Below are positions 1 to 6,408 of a stretch of 8,108 nt of DNA, piece after piece. A program made the position numbers and the translations under genes. The first letter of the stretch is position 1; each line of letters starts with the position of its first letter. Under the pieces are notes generated by a model. It searched no databases. It worked only from the letters and a program-made list of their open reading frames with translations, and was not told the origin of the DNA. Source of the stretch: Bacteroidaceae bacterium (GTDB taxonomy: Bacteria; Bacteroidota; Bacteroidia; Bacteroidales; Muribaculaceae); assembly GCA_021768245.1 (NCBI GenBank), contig JAETNO010000046.1:1-8108 (forward strand), written 5' to 3'.

Positions 1-342
1 ACCGATGAGAAGCGCACCCATGTGGTGACAATCAAACTGACCGATGCCGAACACTCCGACCTCAAGGCACGGGCGAAAGCCGCCGGTGTGAAACTCGCCG
101 AGTATGTCCGTCACGGAGCGTTCCGGCTCACAATCGTCAGCCGACTTACCGAAATTGAAAAGGAAATAGCCAAAGGGATACTCAATCTCAGTTCCGATTT
201 CAATCAGGCCATGACCTGTTTCCACCAGCTTAAACTCCGCAGCGCAGCCAACAAATTGGCTGCTGTCGTTGACAGGATGTTTGACATTCTCAAAAAATTA
301 AGACCTAATAAAGAAGCCGACTATGTTTGCAAGAATCCTTAA
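1..342 (+). CDS. Relaxosome accessory protein, MobC-like (5' end outside window)
   Basis: Probable DNA-binding partner of the relaxase that helps it recognise and open oriT. The reading frame is open from base 1 and the first in-frame start candidate is only a GTG at 22; residues before it (TDEKRTHVV) resemble the basic lead-in of MobC-type proteins, so the real start is most likely left of the window. The first ~40 visible residues have ribbon-helix-helix character: a short strand (VVTIKLT), then two helices (DAEHSDLKARAKAAG, KLAEYVRHGAF). The rest is helical and includes a segment around LNLSSDFNQAMTCFHQ similar to the NLNQ-type region of MobC proteins. Its last 20 bases overlap the start of the relaxase gene in another frame, an arrangement that suggests translational coupling. 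Family assignment rests on these patterns alone. Confidence 0.82.
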   Translation, partial: TDEKRTHVVTIKLTDAEHSDLKARAKAAGVKLAEYVRHGAFRLTIVSRLTEIEKEIAKGILNLSSDFNQAMTCFHQLKLRSAANKLAAVVDRMFDILKKLRPNKEADYVCKNP

Positions 343-1276
343 AAGCGGCACGTTTCACGATGTCGTCGGGTACGTTACGCGACAATTTCACGACCCTAAA
401 GAATACACGCCCGACACATGGCGCATCATCGGCAGTGACAATATAATCACTTTCGACTATGCGAAAATGGTGCAGTCGTTTGAGGCTATACACGGATGTA
501 TGCCCGACAAGGAGAATCCGGCAGGGCATATCTCCATCAGTTTTGACAAGACCGACGCTCCAAGACTGACCGATGAATTCATGGCTCAACTCGCAAAAGA
601 GTATATGGACGGCATAGGAATCAAGGACACGCAGTATCTTATAGTACGCCATCTTGAAACCGAACATCCGCATTTCCATATTGTCTATAACCGGGTGAAT
701 CTTCATGGCAAAGCCGTTGATGAGCGCAACAATTACAAGCGGAGCGACAAGGTTGTCAAGACAATCAAGGACAAATACGGGCTTACATACTCGCCGTTGA
801 AAGATAAATACGAGCAGAAAAAGCCGGAGTTCAAGACCAAGATTTCAGCGGCCATGTATGGCTGCAAGTCGTGGGAAGAGTTCTCTCACCGCCTCGCCTG
901 TGCCGGAATAGAGGTGAAATTCCATGATGACCGCGACACTGGCAAGCATATCGGAGTGAAATTCTCCGACGGTGACATCACAATCAACGGCTCTAAAATT
1001 GACCGTGCTTTTACATACCGCCGTCTCAATAATTTCTTTGAGGCCAACCGTAAGCAGGGGCAGCAACAGACATCGGCCCTGACAAATCAGCCGGAAGTGA
1101 CGGTTGAATACGCCCCGGTAAAGCAGCCATCGCTTATCGAGGATGTGGTACAGTCAACAGCCGAGGCAATCGGCGGACTGTTCAATGTCGGTCCCGGATA
1201 CGACCCTGCGGAGGAAGAATTTATCCGCAATATGAAAAAGAAGAAAAAGAAACCAACCCGAAAAATCAGATTCTAA
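323..1276 (+). CDS. mobA: Relaxase / mobilization nuclease, MOBP-like
   Basis: Nicks one strand at oriT and stays covalently bound to the 5' end during conjugal transfer, acting in the donor cytoplasm. The N-terminal ~220 residues carry the relaxase core: Tyr17 (GYVTRQ) is the likely nucleophile; the GHISISF segment (His69) matches a conserved family motif; the metal-binding histidine motif is at H110, H115, H117 and H119 (HPHFHIVYNRV), with Asn123 following. This order matches the relaxase/mobilization nuclease family (Pfam PF03432 type). At 317 residues it is on the short side and lacks any helicase or primase domain. The C-terminus is poorly conserved in look and ends in a lysine-rich tail (about residues 304-317), perhaps for DNA contact. 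The ATG at 323 overlaps the accessory gene by 20 bases. No ribosome binding site is evident, as is normal in Bacteroidota. The symbol mobA is used generically. Confidence 0.95.
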   Translation: MFARILKSGTFHDVVGYVTRQFHDPKEYTPDTWRIIGSDNIITFDYAKMVQSFEAIHGCMPDKENPAGHISISFDKTDAPRLTDEFMAQLAKEYMDGIGIKDTQYLIVRHLETEHPHFHIVYNRVNLHGKAVDERNNYKRSDKVVKTIKDKYGLTYSPLKDKYEQKKPEFKTKISAAMYGCKSWEEFSHRLACAGIEVKFHDDRDTGKHIGVKFSDGDITINGSKIDRAFTYRRLNNFFEANRKQGQQQTSALTNQPEVTVEYAPVKQPSLIEDVVQSTAEAIGGLFNVGPGYDPAEEEFIRNMKKKKKKPTRKIRF

Positions 1277-1279
1277 AAT

Positions 1280-2047
1280 ATGGCAGATCTTTACAACACC
1301 GTTCAGAAACAAGGCAAGCAGCTTGACGGACTGCAAAAGAAAGTGGACACCCACGACACACGAATCGAGACCCTTGAAACAAAGGCTATGGCAACGCCTC
1401 CGCAAATGCCTGTCAACATTCCGGCACCGAAAGTTACCGTAAACATCCCTGACAATATTGCCACAAAGGAAAATGTCTATGGAGCGGTGAATCAAGCCCT
1501 CAAAAATCAGACGGACTACATGGTGAATGGTATAACCAAACTATACACGGATATTCTACCTAAGCCATCATACGTTTCACAGCCATCATCTCCTGCAATC
1601 AGCGACGAGCAGATAGCAAGAATCGCGCAGTCAGCAGCGGATAAAGCGGCTGACAAGGCTGTATCCAAGCGTTATGAGAAACTGGATGCAGTGGCTGACA
1701 CCGTGATGCACCGCATCTATAATCTTGTTCACGGCGCAATATGGGCGGCAATACCGAAATGGGCATACATCGTCTTTGCAATCGCTGTCCTCGCCGCCGG
1801 AGGCTTTGGCTATGGGTTCTTCTATCAGTTCAACGAAAACTCCAAGCTGAAAGATGTCGAATGGCTCTACCGTTACGAAAGGCTTTGGTGGAAGGGCAAG
1901 GAACAGGAAGATTTGCTGCGCCGAGAAAAAATCTTTGCAGTCGGCACACCGCAAGAGCAGGATTCCATGAAAACCTGCATCCGACAATATGAAAAAGCCC
2001 GACACATAGACGATACTTTCCTATATTTCAACCCATCAGAGGAATAA
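1280..2047 (+). CDS. Coiled-coil, single-span membrane protein of the mobilization operon (function unknown)
   Basis: I do not recognise the family with certainty. Visible parts of the 255-residue protein: a heptad-rich coiled coil at about residues 4-35; a proline-rich stretch with VNIP twice (45-48 and 54-57); an alanine/lysine-rich helix at about 108-145 (QSAADKAADKAVSKRYEKL); one hydrophobic span at about 161-182 (starting WAYIVFAIAVLAAGG); and a charged, tryptophan-containing tail of about 70 residues. There is no signal peptide, so the span probably anchors it in the inner membrane. It starts one codon after the relaxase stop and in the same frame, and it ends the operon. Position suggests a mobilization accessory role, for example linking the relaxosome to the membrane or to a helper ICE coupling protein; that is inference. 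ATG at 1280 is the obvious start. Confidence 0.85.
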   Translation: MADLYNTVQKQGKQLDGLQKKVDTHDTRIETLETKAMATPPQMPVNIPAPKVTVNIPDNIATKENVYGAVNQALKNQTDYMVNGITKLYTDILPKPSYVSQPSSPAISDEQIARIAQSAADKAADKAVSKRYEKLDAVADTVMHRIYNLVHGAIWAAIPKWAYIVFAIAVLAAGGFGYGFFYQFNENSKLKDVEWLYRYERLWWKGKEQEDLLRREKIFAVGTPQEQDSMKTCIRQYEKARHIDDTFLYFNPSEE

Positions 2048-2060
2048 TCCGTTCATTAGT

Positions 2061-2105
2061 AAAGACAGGTAACCTCGATAATCGCTACCGAGGTTGCCTG
2101 TCTTT
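2061..2105. terminator. Bidirectional terminator between convergent operons
   Basis: A 17-bp stem with one G-T wobble pairs 2061-2077 with 2089-2105 around an 11-base loop. The arms begin AAAGACAGG and end CCTGTCTTT, so each strand closes with a short T run. It lies 13 bases after the stop of the membrane protein gene and 18 bases from the stop of the DUF2141-like gene on the other strand, so it probably ends both transcripts. The T tracts are short (TTT), so termination strength is uncertain. Confidence 0.85.
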
Positions 2106-2123
2106 GTCGTATGAAAAATTGCG

Positions 2124-2495
2124 CTATTGCAATACGGTCAATTTGAAATCATAGTTCGTTTTTCCTTTTTGAGGGATGAGTTTGGTTTGCAAGAATGGCT
2201 CTGCCGGACGCCCGTAATTGTCAAATTTCAATTGCTTGTCCTCGTCAAGATCCTGAAAGGCTCGTAATGATACCTCCTTGTCGATTACCTCTGAGAAATC
2301 AACAGGGATTGCAACAGAGTCTCCTTCGACTTCGATTGCGACTTTTAGAAGTTCTTTATCGCCGCAGGCTGCAGAAACATAGAGAGTCCCCTCTGTATAA
2401 GGCAACTCACTTACGATGATTGTGTAAGCCGAATTTTCGGCCTTCGCACTGATACATATTGCTATCAATACGAGGATGAATAATAACTTTTTCAT
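2124..2495 (-). CDS. Secreted DUF2141-like protein
   Basis: A 123-residue exported protein of unknown biochemical role. Residues 1-19 form a classical signal peptide (MKK, hydrophobic core LLFILVLIAICI, cleavage after AKA). The mature part is predicted mostly strand and contains an acidic, glycine/proline motif at residues 80-100 (FQDLDEDKQLKFDNYGRPAEPF region, with D82, D84, D86, D92, G95, P97, E99). This resembles the DxNxNGKLDxNxxGxPxE signature of the DUF2141 family, and the acidic residues could bind calcium. The length fits a single domain. Its ATG overlaps the stop of the outer membrane protein gene as ATGA, so it is translationally coupled to that gene and probably acts with it in the periplasm or at the cell surface. 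The DUF2141 assignment rests on this motif and the general architecture. Confidence 0.75.
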   Translation of the reverse strand: MKKLLFILVLIAICISAKAENSAYTIIVSELPYTEGTLYVSAACGDKELLKVAIEVEGDSVAIPVDFSEVIDKEVSLRAFQDLDEDKQLKFDNYGRPAEPFLQTKLIPQKGKTNYDFKLTVLQ

Positions 2496-4555
2496 TTCTT
2501 TGCGTTACTTATTGATTCATATGATTGAGTGTTGTTTAACTTGCGTTGGGATGCACTTCGCTTTTTACCTTTGTAGAGATTTAACGTGACCCCGACCCAG
2601 AATAATTGGCGAGTTGATGACACTTGGTATTCTCTGTCAAATCCGGCGATTGCGCTCAAATCCCGGCTTTTTACACTGATATTTCCAATGGGATTGAAAG
2701 CACCGGCCATAAAAGTCGCATTGCGGTATGTGTAGCCTACTCCGATATTCAGCATATTGTTATTGGCGCTGAATATATCTTCTCCCCATAGAGAATTATA
2801 TGTGGTATTATACTTAACCATAACCCACCACGGACCATTTACATACATAAGTTGGGCATTTACAAATGGCTGTGAATAATAATGACGATAGTTGAGTCCC
2901 TTGCTGACTGTCTTATGCCAGCCACCTTCTAAAGAAAGATTAAGCTGCTTTATGAATATCGGCAATCTAATCTGAGCCTTGACTATGAAATTGTTATTAT
3001 AGCCGGAGTTGTGATAGGACTTGACTATTTGATTGTCAATATATGTCTTGGCACCCATTATTGGATTGTGATTGTAGGTATTGCCAGCAGTAAGTTTCAG
3101 AGATATATCCTTAAATCTACCGTCAAATTCTACCTTTGTGTCATATTGCTGAAATGCGGAGACTTTGGGATTTCCTTTGCTCCACTGGTAACTGTCAATT
3201 TGTTGAAGAACCGGATTAAGCTGATTCACTGTGGGGGATACCGTGTTTACATTCCCTGTAAAGGAAATACCGCCCCATGAAGCAGGTGTATATCGTAAAT
3301 ATATCCGTGGATTTGCATTGAAATAATTGTGTTTCAATGGCTCTTTTACGATATAGGCAGTTCCTCCAACACCAATGCTGTACTGAATCTTATCCAAGGT
3401 CTGTTTCCACTCGGCAAATACGCTACTCGTAATACTTTTTTCACTTATGCTTGCATTTTGATTGTAATTTGCCTCGTTCCATTCCCCCAAACTTCGTATG
3501 CCGGATGATAGGATGCCGTTCCCAATTCGACATTCCCAAACGCCTTCACCGAACAATCTGTATCCTCGGTTGGATATGGAGGTAGATAATTCCATCTCAG
3601 ATGTTTGATAACTACGGCCATTCGAGCCATTCATTACAGTAGGGATTATGTTAAAATACAGTTTGTTGGATTTATTTACTTTCCAATGCATATAGATGTC
3701 CAAGTCAATCTGTGTCGATTTTATCGGTAGTTCCTCCCGTTCAAAATCATCTGTAATTTCATTGCCAATAACGGTGGTTATATCTCCTTCGGATATGTAG
3801 CGATCGTTCTTGTGGAATATGCGTAACTGAGTATTCAACAGAAACTTATTCCCTATTACATAGGAATGTTGCAATGACACTCGATGAGAAGCCATCCTGT
3901 TAGGGGCCTTTATGCCGTTCTCCATACGTAATATTTCGGTTCCGTCAGATAAGAGATAATGCTCAGAATTGTCACGGAAAGCAGACATTCTCCACATAGG
4001 ATTGGACTGGAAATCAAGAGTCCATTCACTACGCCCTGACGTATATTTCAATGCGCCGGTATAATTACCCCAACCACGGTTTACAGATTGGAGCAGATTG
4101 AGGGATACTCCATAGCCTGTTTCGCGTCGTTTTACAGTTATATCTAATACTCCTGTTGCCTCCCCATACCTCACGCCCGGATTAGATATGTATTCTACTT
4201 TGGTAATATCCTTGGGAGATATGGATGTGAGATCTATTTGAGAGGCAGGACGACCGTTAATCCTTATGGACAATTCGCCGCCACCCAGTCTTTCAATAGA
4301 CCCTGTAGCCGGATTTATAATTAAGTCGGGGATTTGCAGACCTGCAAGCAGTTGTATTCCGTTGTTTGTGGCATTTTTAAGTTCCTTTGTCGGATAGAAA
4401 AAAGTCTTGTTGCCAATAATCTGATTTTCAGGGGCGACTACCACCACCTCATTCAGTTCACGCGAAATATCCAAGGAATCCGGCAACTCGTTCTGCGCGA
4501 CAGCATTTAGTGATGCTATCGCGTTTAAGAACAGTATGCCAAGATATTGCCGCAT
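2492..4555 (-). CDS. TonB-dependent receptor-like outer membrane beta-barrel protein
   Basis: Probable outer membrane transporter or receptor of 687 residues. Residues 1-21 look like a signal peptide ending AVAQ. A LNEVVVVAP stretch at residues 34-42 resembles the TonB-box-like start of SusC/TonB receptors. A plug domain follows at about 55-145 (GIQLLAGL, LSIRINGRPAS at 95-105, ISPKDITKVEYISNPGVRYGEATGVLDITVKR). The remainder is a series of alternating, aromatic-rich strands typical of the OMP_b-brl_3 barrel, followed by a polar tail of about 25 residues after the last strand. Unlike many relatives it has no N-terminal carboxypeptidase-regulatory-like domain. It has its own promoter, is coupled to the DUF2141-like gene by ATGA, and lies downstream of a Crp/Fnr-type regulator. 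The substrate cannot be told: no SusD partner is present. The gene is AT-rich compared with the mobilization genes. Confidence 0.87.
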   Translation of the reverse strand: MRQYLGILFLNAIASLNAVAQNELPDSLDISRELNEVVVVAPENQIIGNKTFFYPTKELKNATNNGIQLLAGLQIPDLIINPATGSIERLGGGELSIRINGRPASQIDLTSISPKDITKVEYISNPGVRYGEATGVLDITVKRRETGYGVSLNLLQSVNRGWGNYTGALKYTSGRSEWTLDFQSNPMWRMSAFRDNSEHYLLSDGTEILRMENGIKAPNRMASHRVSLQHSYVIGNKFLLNTQLRIFHKNDRYISEGDITTVIGNEITDDFEREELPIKSTQIDLDIYMHWKVNKSNKLYFNIIPTVMNGSNGRSYQTSEMELSTSISNRGYRLFGEGVWECRIGNGILSSGIRSLGEWNEANYNQNASISEKSITSSVFAEWKQTLDKIQYSIGVGGTAYIVKEPLKHNYFNANPRIYLRYTPASWGGISFTGNVNTVSPTVNQLNPVLQQIDSYQWSKGNPKVSAFQQYDTKVEFDGRFKDISLKLTAGNTYNHNPIMGAKTYIDNQIVKSYHNSGYNNNFIVKAQIRLPIFIKQLNLSLEGGWHKTVSKGLNYRHYYSQPFVNAQLMYVNGPWWVMVKYNTTYNSLWGEDIFSANNNMLNIGVGYTYRNATFMAGAFNPIGNISVKSRDLSAIAGFDREYQVSSTRQLFWVGVTLNLYKGKKRSASQRKLNNTQSYESISNAKK

Positions 4556-4578
4556 AAACTTTGTATTTGATTAGACAG

Positions 4579-4586
4579 CAAAGTTA
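4579..4586 (-). promoter_or_regulatory. Promoter -7 box for the outer membrane protein operon
   Basis: On the minus strand the sequence reads TAACTTTG, an exact match to the Bacteroidota -7 consensus TAnnTTTG, 23 bases upstream of the ATG at 4555. No clear TTTG -33 element sits at the usual distance; the T-rich end of the preceding terminator occupies that place, so an activator may be needed. The same ten bases, GTAACTTTGC, occur in the nuclease promoter. Confidence 0.6.
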
Positions 4587-4595
4587 CAGCGGCGT

Positions 4596-4627
4596 AAAAT
4601 AAAAACTCTCAAACAAAGTTGAGAGTT
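4596..4627 (-). terminator. Rho-independent terminator after the Crp-family gene
   Basis: A perfect 9-bp inverted repeat (AACTCTCAA at 4604-4612 with TTGAGAGTT at 4619-4627, six-base loop) lies 14 bases past the regulator's stop. On the minus strand it is followed by TTTTATTTT, as expected for an intrinsic terminator. The stem is only moderately GC-rich. It abuts the outer membrane protein promoter, so the palindrome could double as an operator for the adjacent regulator; that is speculation. Confidence 0.72.
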
Positions 4628-4641
4628 ATAAGATTTTTCAA

Positions 4642-5208
4642 CTATTTACCGAGTTTTTTACGGATGCGGCTCAAATATGTGGGCGTGACATTGAGAAACG
4701 AAGCTATATCTTTGAGTGAAAACAGTTCAAAAATATTGGGATGATGAAATACAAGTGTCTGATACCTCCGTTCCGGCGACTGACAGTAAAGTTGCAAATA
4801 ACGGTCATAGGTCTGTGAGAATAAGAGTTCTGTAGATTTTGTGACCAACTCCGACAGTCCTGTATCAGATTTCAACTGCTCTATAAGTTTCCTTACCGAA
4901 ACACGATAAATCTCACAGACTGAATCTGCAACAATGGTAACACGCGAGGGCTCACCTCTCAATGAGAAAGGAAAATCGGCTACAAATTCTCCTGCAAATT
5001 CCAATCCGACTATATGTTCCGCACCGCCATCATCGTAAGCTACATATTTCAGCGTTCCCGATTTGACATAGCCGATATATCTTGCAACCCTGCCGATGCT
5101 TACAAACTCCTCTCCTTTTACATATCGGCGTAGTTCGCCCTCATTGACGCATAAATCCCGCCAACGCTCAATTTCAGGATGCTCTATGTAGGTATTGAAC
5201 TTTGCCAT
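4642..5208 (-). CDS. Crp/Fnr-family transcriptional regulator
   Basis: A 188-residue regulator with an N-terminal cyclic-nucleotide-binding-like beta barrel (about residues 25-115, including GYVKSGTLKYV and LEFAGEFVADF), a connecting helix (about 117-140) and a C-terminal helix-turn-helix (about 163-186, SLKDIASFLNVTPTYLSRIRKK). Length is normal for Bacteroidota members. Where classical CRP has the RSA motif that holds the cAMP phosphate, this protein reads GEPSRVTIVADS, so cAMP binding is doubtful. There are no Fnr-type cysteine clusters. I chose ATG at 5208 over the TTG one codon earlier. The gene starts 29 bases after the nuclease stop and may share its transcript, but it is separated by a terminator from the outer membrane protein operon. 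That operon, directly downstream, is its most likely target by position. Confidence 0.9.
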   Translation of the reverse strand: MAKFNTYIEHPEIERWRDLCVNEGELRRYVKGEEFVSIGRVARYIGYVKSGTLKYVAYDDGGAEHIVGLEFAGEFVADFPFSLRGEPSRVTIVADSVCEIYRVSVRKLIEQLKSDTGLSELVTKSTELLFSQTYDRYLQLYCQSPERRYQTLVFHHPNIFELFSLKDIASFLNVTPTYLSRIRKKLGK

Positions 5209-5237
5209 CAAAATGCGGATAATGCAGAAAACGCAAC

Positions 5238-6335
5238 TTATTTCAGTTCTAATTCAATATCTTCGATTGAGGGTAAGGAACTCTTGAATTCATCAGGAAT
5301 AAATTTTGTGAGCTGAAATTCAGCCACTCCGATTGGTTGCGATGAGGATTCGAGGGCATATTGGGCAAGCACATTGTCTTTGTCCTTGCATATCAGCAGA
5401 CCGATTGTCGGATTGTCCTGTTCGGTTTTGAGGATATGATTGACTGCCGTCATGTATGTTCCAAGTTGGCCGATGTCGCCTGCTCCGAATGTCGCGGTTT
5501 TGACCTCTATCACACAATAAGCGTGTAACTTGACGTTATAGAACAGCAGATCAATGAATTGCTCTGTATGCCCTATCTTTAATCGGTATTCCTCGCCAAC
5601 GTAAGCGAAGCCGGAACCTAATTCAAGAAGAAATCGTGAAATGTTAGCCATAAGAGCCTTTTTCAATTCACGCTCTTTGTATGGCTCCCTCATTTCAGTA
5701 AAATCAAAGATATATGGGTCTTTTGTCAGCTCTTGTGCAAGGTCGCTATTGGGTGCAGGAAGCAAGCGCGAAAAACTTGTCAATGCCTTTCCCTGTCGTA
5801 GATGTAGATTGGTATCAATGAAGGAGCGTAGCACACCTCTTGACCAACCATCTTCAACTACTTTTCTTACATAAAACAATGCTGCATCATAGTCTGACTT
5901 TGAAAAATATTTGTCAATAATGGTGCAATGATGTCCCCACGGAACAGAGAACAATATTTCAGCCGGGGTGTCGGATAAATTGCCAACAACCTGTTGGCAT
6001 ATCTCTCCTTCAAAATTGCCAACAAGTTGTTGGCAATTTGCAGCCGCATGACTGTAAAGAAGATACATCTTCTTCATGTACTGCAAATTCTGTCGAGAGA
6101 AGCCCTCCGCTTCGGGGATTGCATCTTTGAGGTCTTGACTAAGATGCTTGTAAAACCCCGTTCCATATTTGTTCTCAGCGTCACGAGCCACTATGTCACG
6201 ACCCAGCGACCAATAGAAGCGCAGCATCTCTTGGTTTACCCGCGTGGCAGCCTTAATCTGACTGCTGCGATAGCGTTCTTTTAGCTCCTGTATCCACCGG
6301 GAGTATTCGGCATCGGTTTTAATAAGTTTGCTCAT
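5238..6335 (-). CDS. DUF1016 / PD-(D/E)XK nuclease, YhcG family
   Basis: A 365-residue putative DNA nuclease. The N-terminal DUF1016 domain spans about residues 10-180 (VNQEMLRFYWSLGRDIV, FSRQNLQYMKKMYLLY, PWGHHCTIIDK). The C-terminal PD-(D/E)XK domain (PF06250 type) spans about 200-350 with D262 (FIDLLFY), E277 and K279 (VIEVKT) and Q290 as the expected catalytic set, plus the family's LLICKDKDNVLAQYAL segment. All key residues are present, so it should be active. Residues 102-119 hold a 12-residue periodic stretch, CQQLVGN/CQQVVGN, encoded by DNA palindromes. Relatives often sit in mobile elements and near restriction or defence genes, but the biochemical role is poorly defined. The gene has its own promoter just after the integrase gene. 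A role in defence or competition between elements is inference. Confidence 0.93.
   Translation of the reverse strand: MSKLIKTDAEYSRWIQELKERYRSSQIKAATRVNQEMLRFYWSLGRDIVARDAENKYGTGFYKHLSQDLKDAIPEAEGFSRQNLQYMKKMYLLYSHAAANCQQLVGNFEGEICQQVVGNLSDTPAEILFSVPWGHHCTIIDKYFSKSDYDAALFYVRKVVEDGWSRGVLRSFIDTNLHLRQGKALTSFSRLLPAPNSDLAQELTKDPYIFDFTEMREPYKERELKKALMANISRFLLELGSGFAYVGEEYRLKIGHTEQFIDLLFYNVKLHAYCVIEVKTATFGAGDIGQLGTYMTAVNHILKTEQDNPTIGLLICKDKDNVLAQYALESSSQPIGVAEFQLTKFIPDEFKSSLPSIEDIELELK
5980..6039. repeat. Pair of intragenic palindromes in the nuclease gene
   Basis: Two 20-base units, at 5980-5999 and 6016-6035, differ at only two adjacent bases and recur at a 36-base (12-codon) spacing. Each is a palindrome: the first has 8-bp arms (TGCCAACA at 5981-5988, TGTTGGCA at 5992-5999). 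The second has perfect 13-bp arms (6013-6025 and 6027-6039) around one central base. They keep the reading frame and encode QQLVGN and QQVVGN in the linker between the DUF1016 helices and the PWGHH motif. Confidence 0.9.
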
Positions 6336-6375
6336 GTTGAGGGGGTGACTGGCGATTGTTTGCCGTTGACAAATG

Positions 6376-6383
6376 CAAAGTTA
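6376..6383 (-). promoter_or_regulatory. Promoter -7 box for the nuclease gene
   Basis: On the minus strand TAACTTTG matches the Bacteroidota -7 consensus exactly and lies 40 bases upstream of the nuclease ATG, in the 73-base gap after the integrase stop. No good TTTG -33 element is visible at the expected spacing, and there is no clear terminator between the integrase and this gene, so read-through from the integrase promoter may also contribute. Confidence 0.55.
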
Positions 6384-6408
6384 CGAATTTTATTGGGAAT
6401 CAGGGCTA

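Noticed and set aside
22..24. GTG at 22 as the start of the MobC-like gene
   Set aside because: The frame is open to base 1 and the upstream residues fit the family's basic N-terminus, so the true start is probably outside the window.
1..342. oriT within the left end of the window
   Set aside because: This stretch is coding and shows no inverted repeat of the kind expected beside a nick site; oriT more likely lies further left.
305..706. Minus-strand open frame of 133 codons opposite the relaxase
   Set aside because: Overlaps the catalytic core of a convincing relaxase and shows no family features.
1232..1258. A-rich stretch near the relaxase end considered as a programmed -1 frameshift site
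   Set aside because: In frame the runs read G AAA AAG rather than A AAA AAG, and the next gene is already in the same frame, so a shift would not join them.
1154..2005. Minus-strand open frames (113 and 124 codons) opposite the membrane protein gene
   Set aside because: Cysteine-rich, patternless translations; the plus-strand frame has coherent coiled-coil and membrane features.
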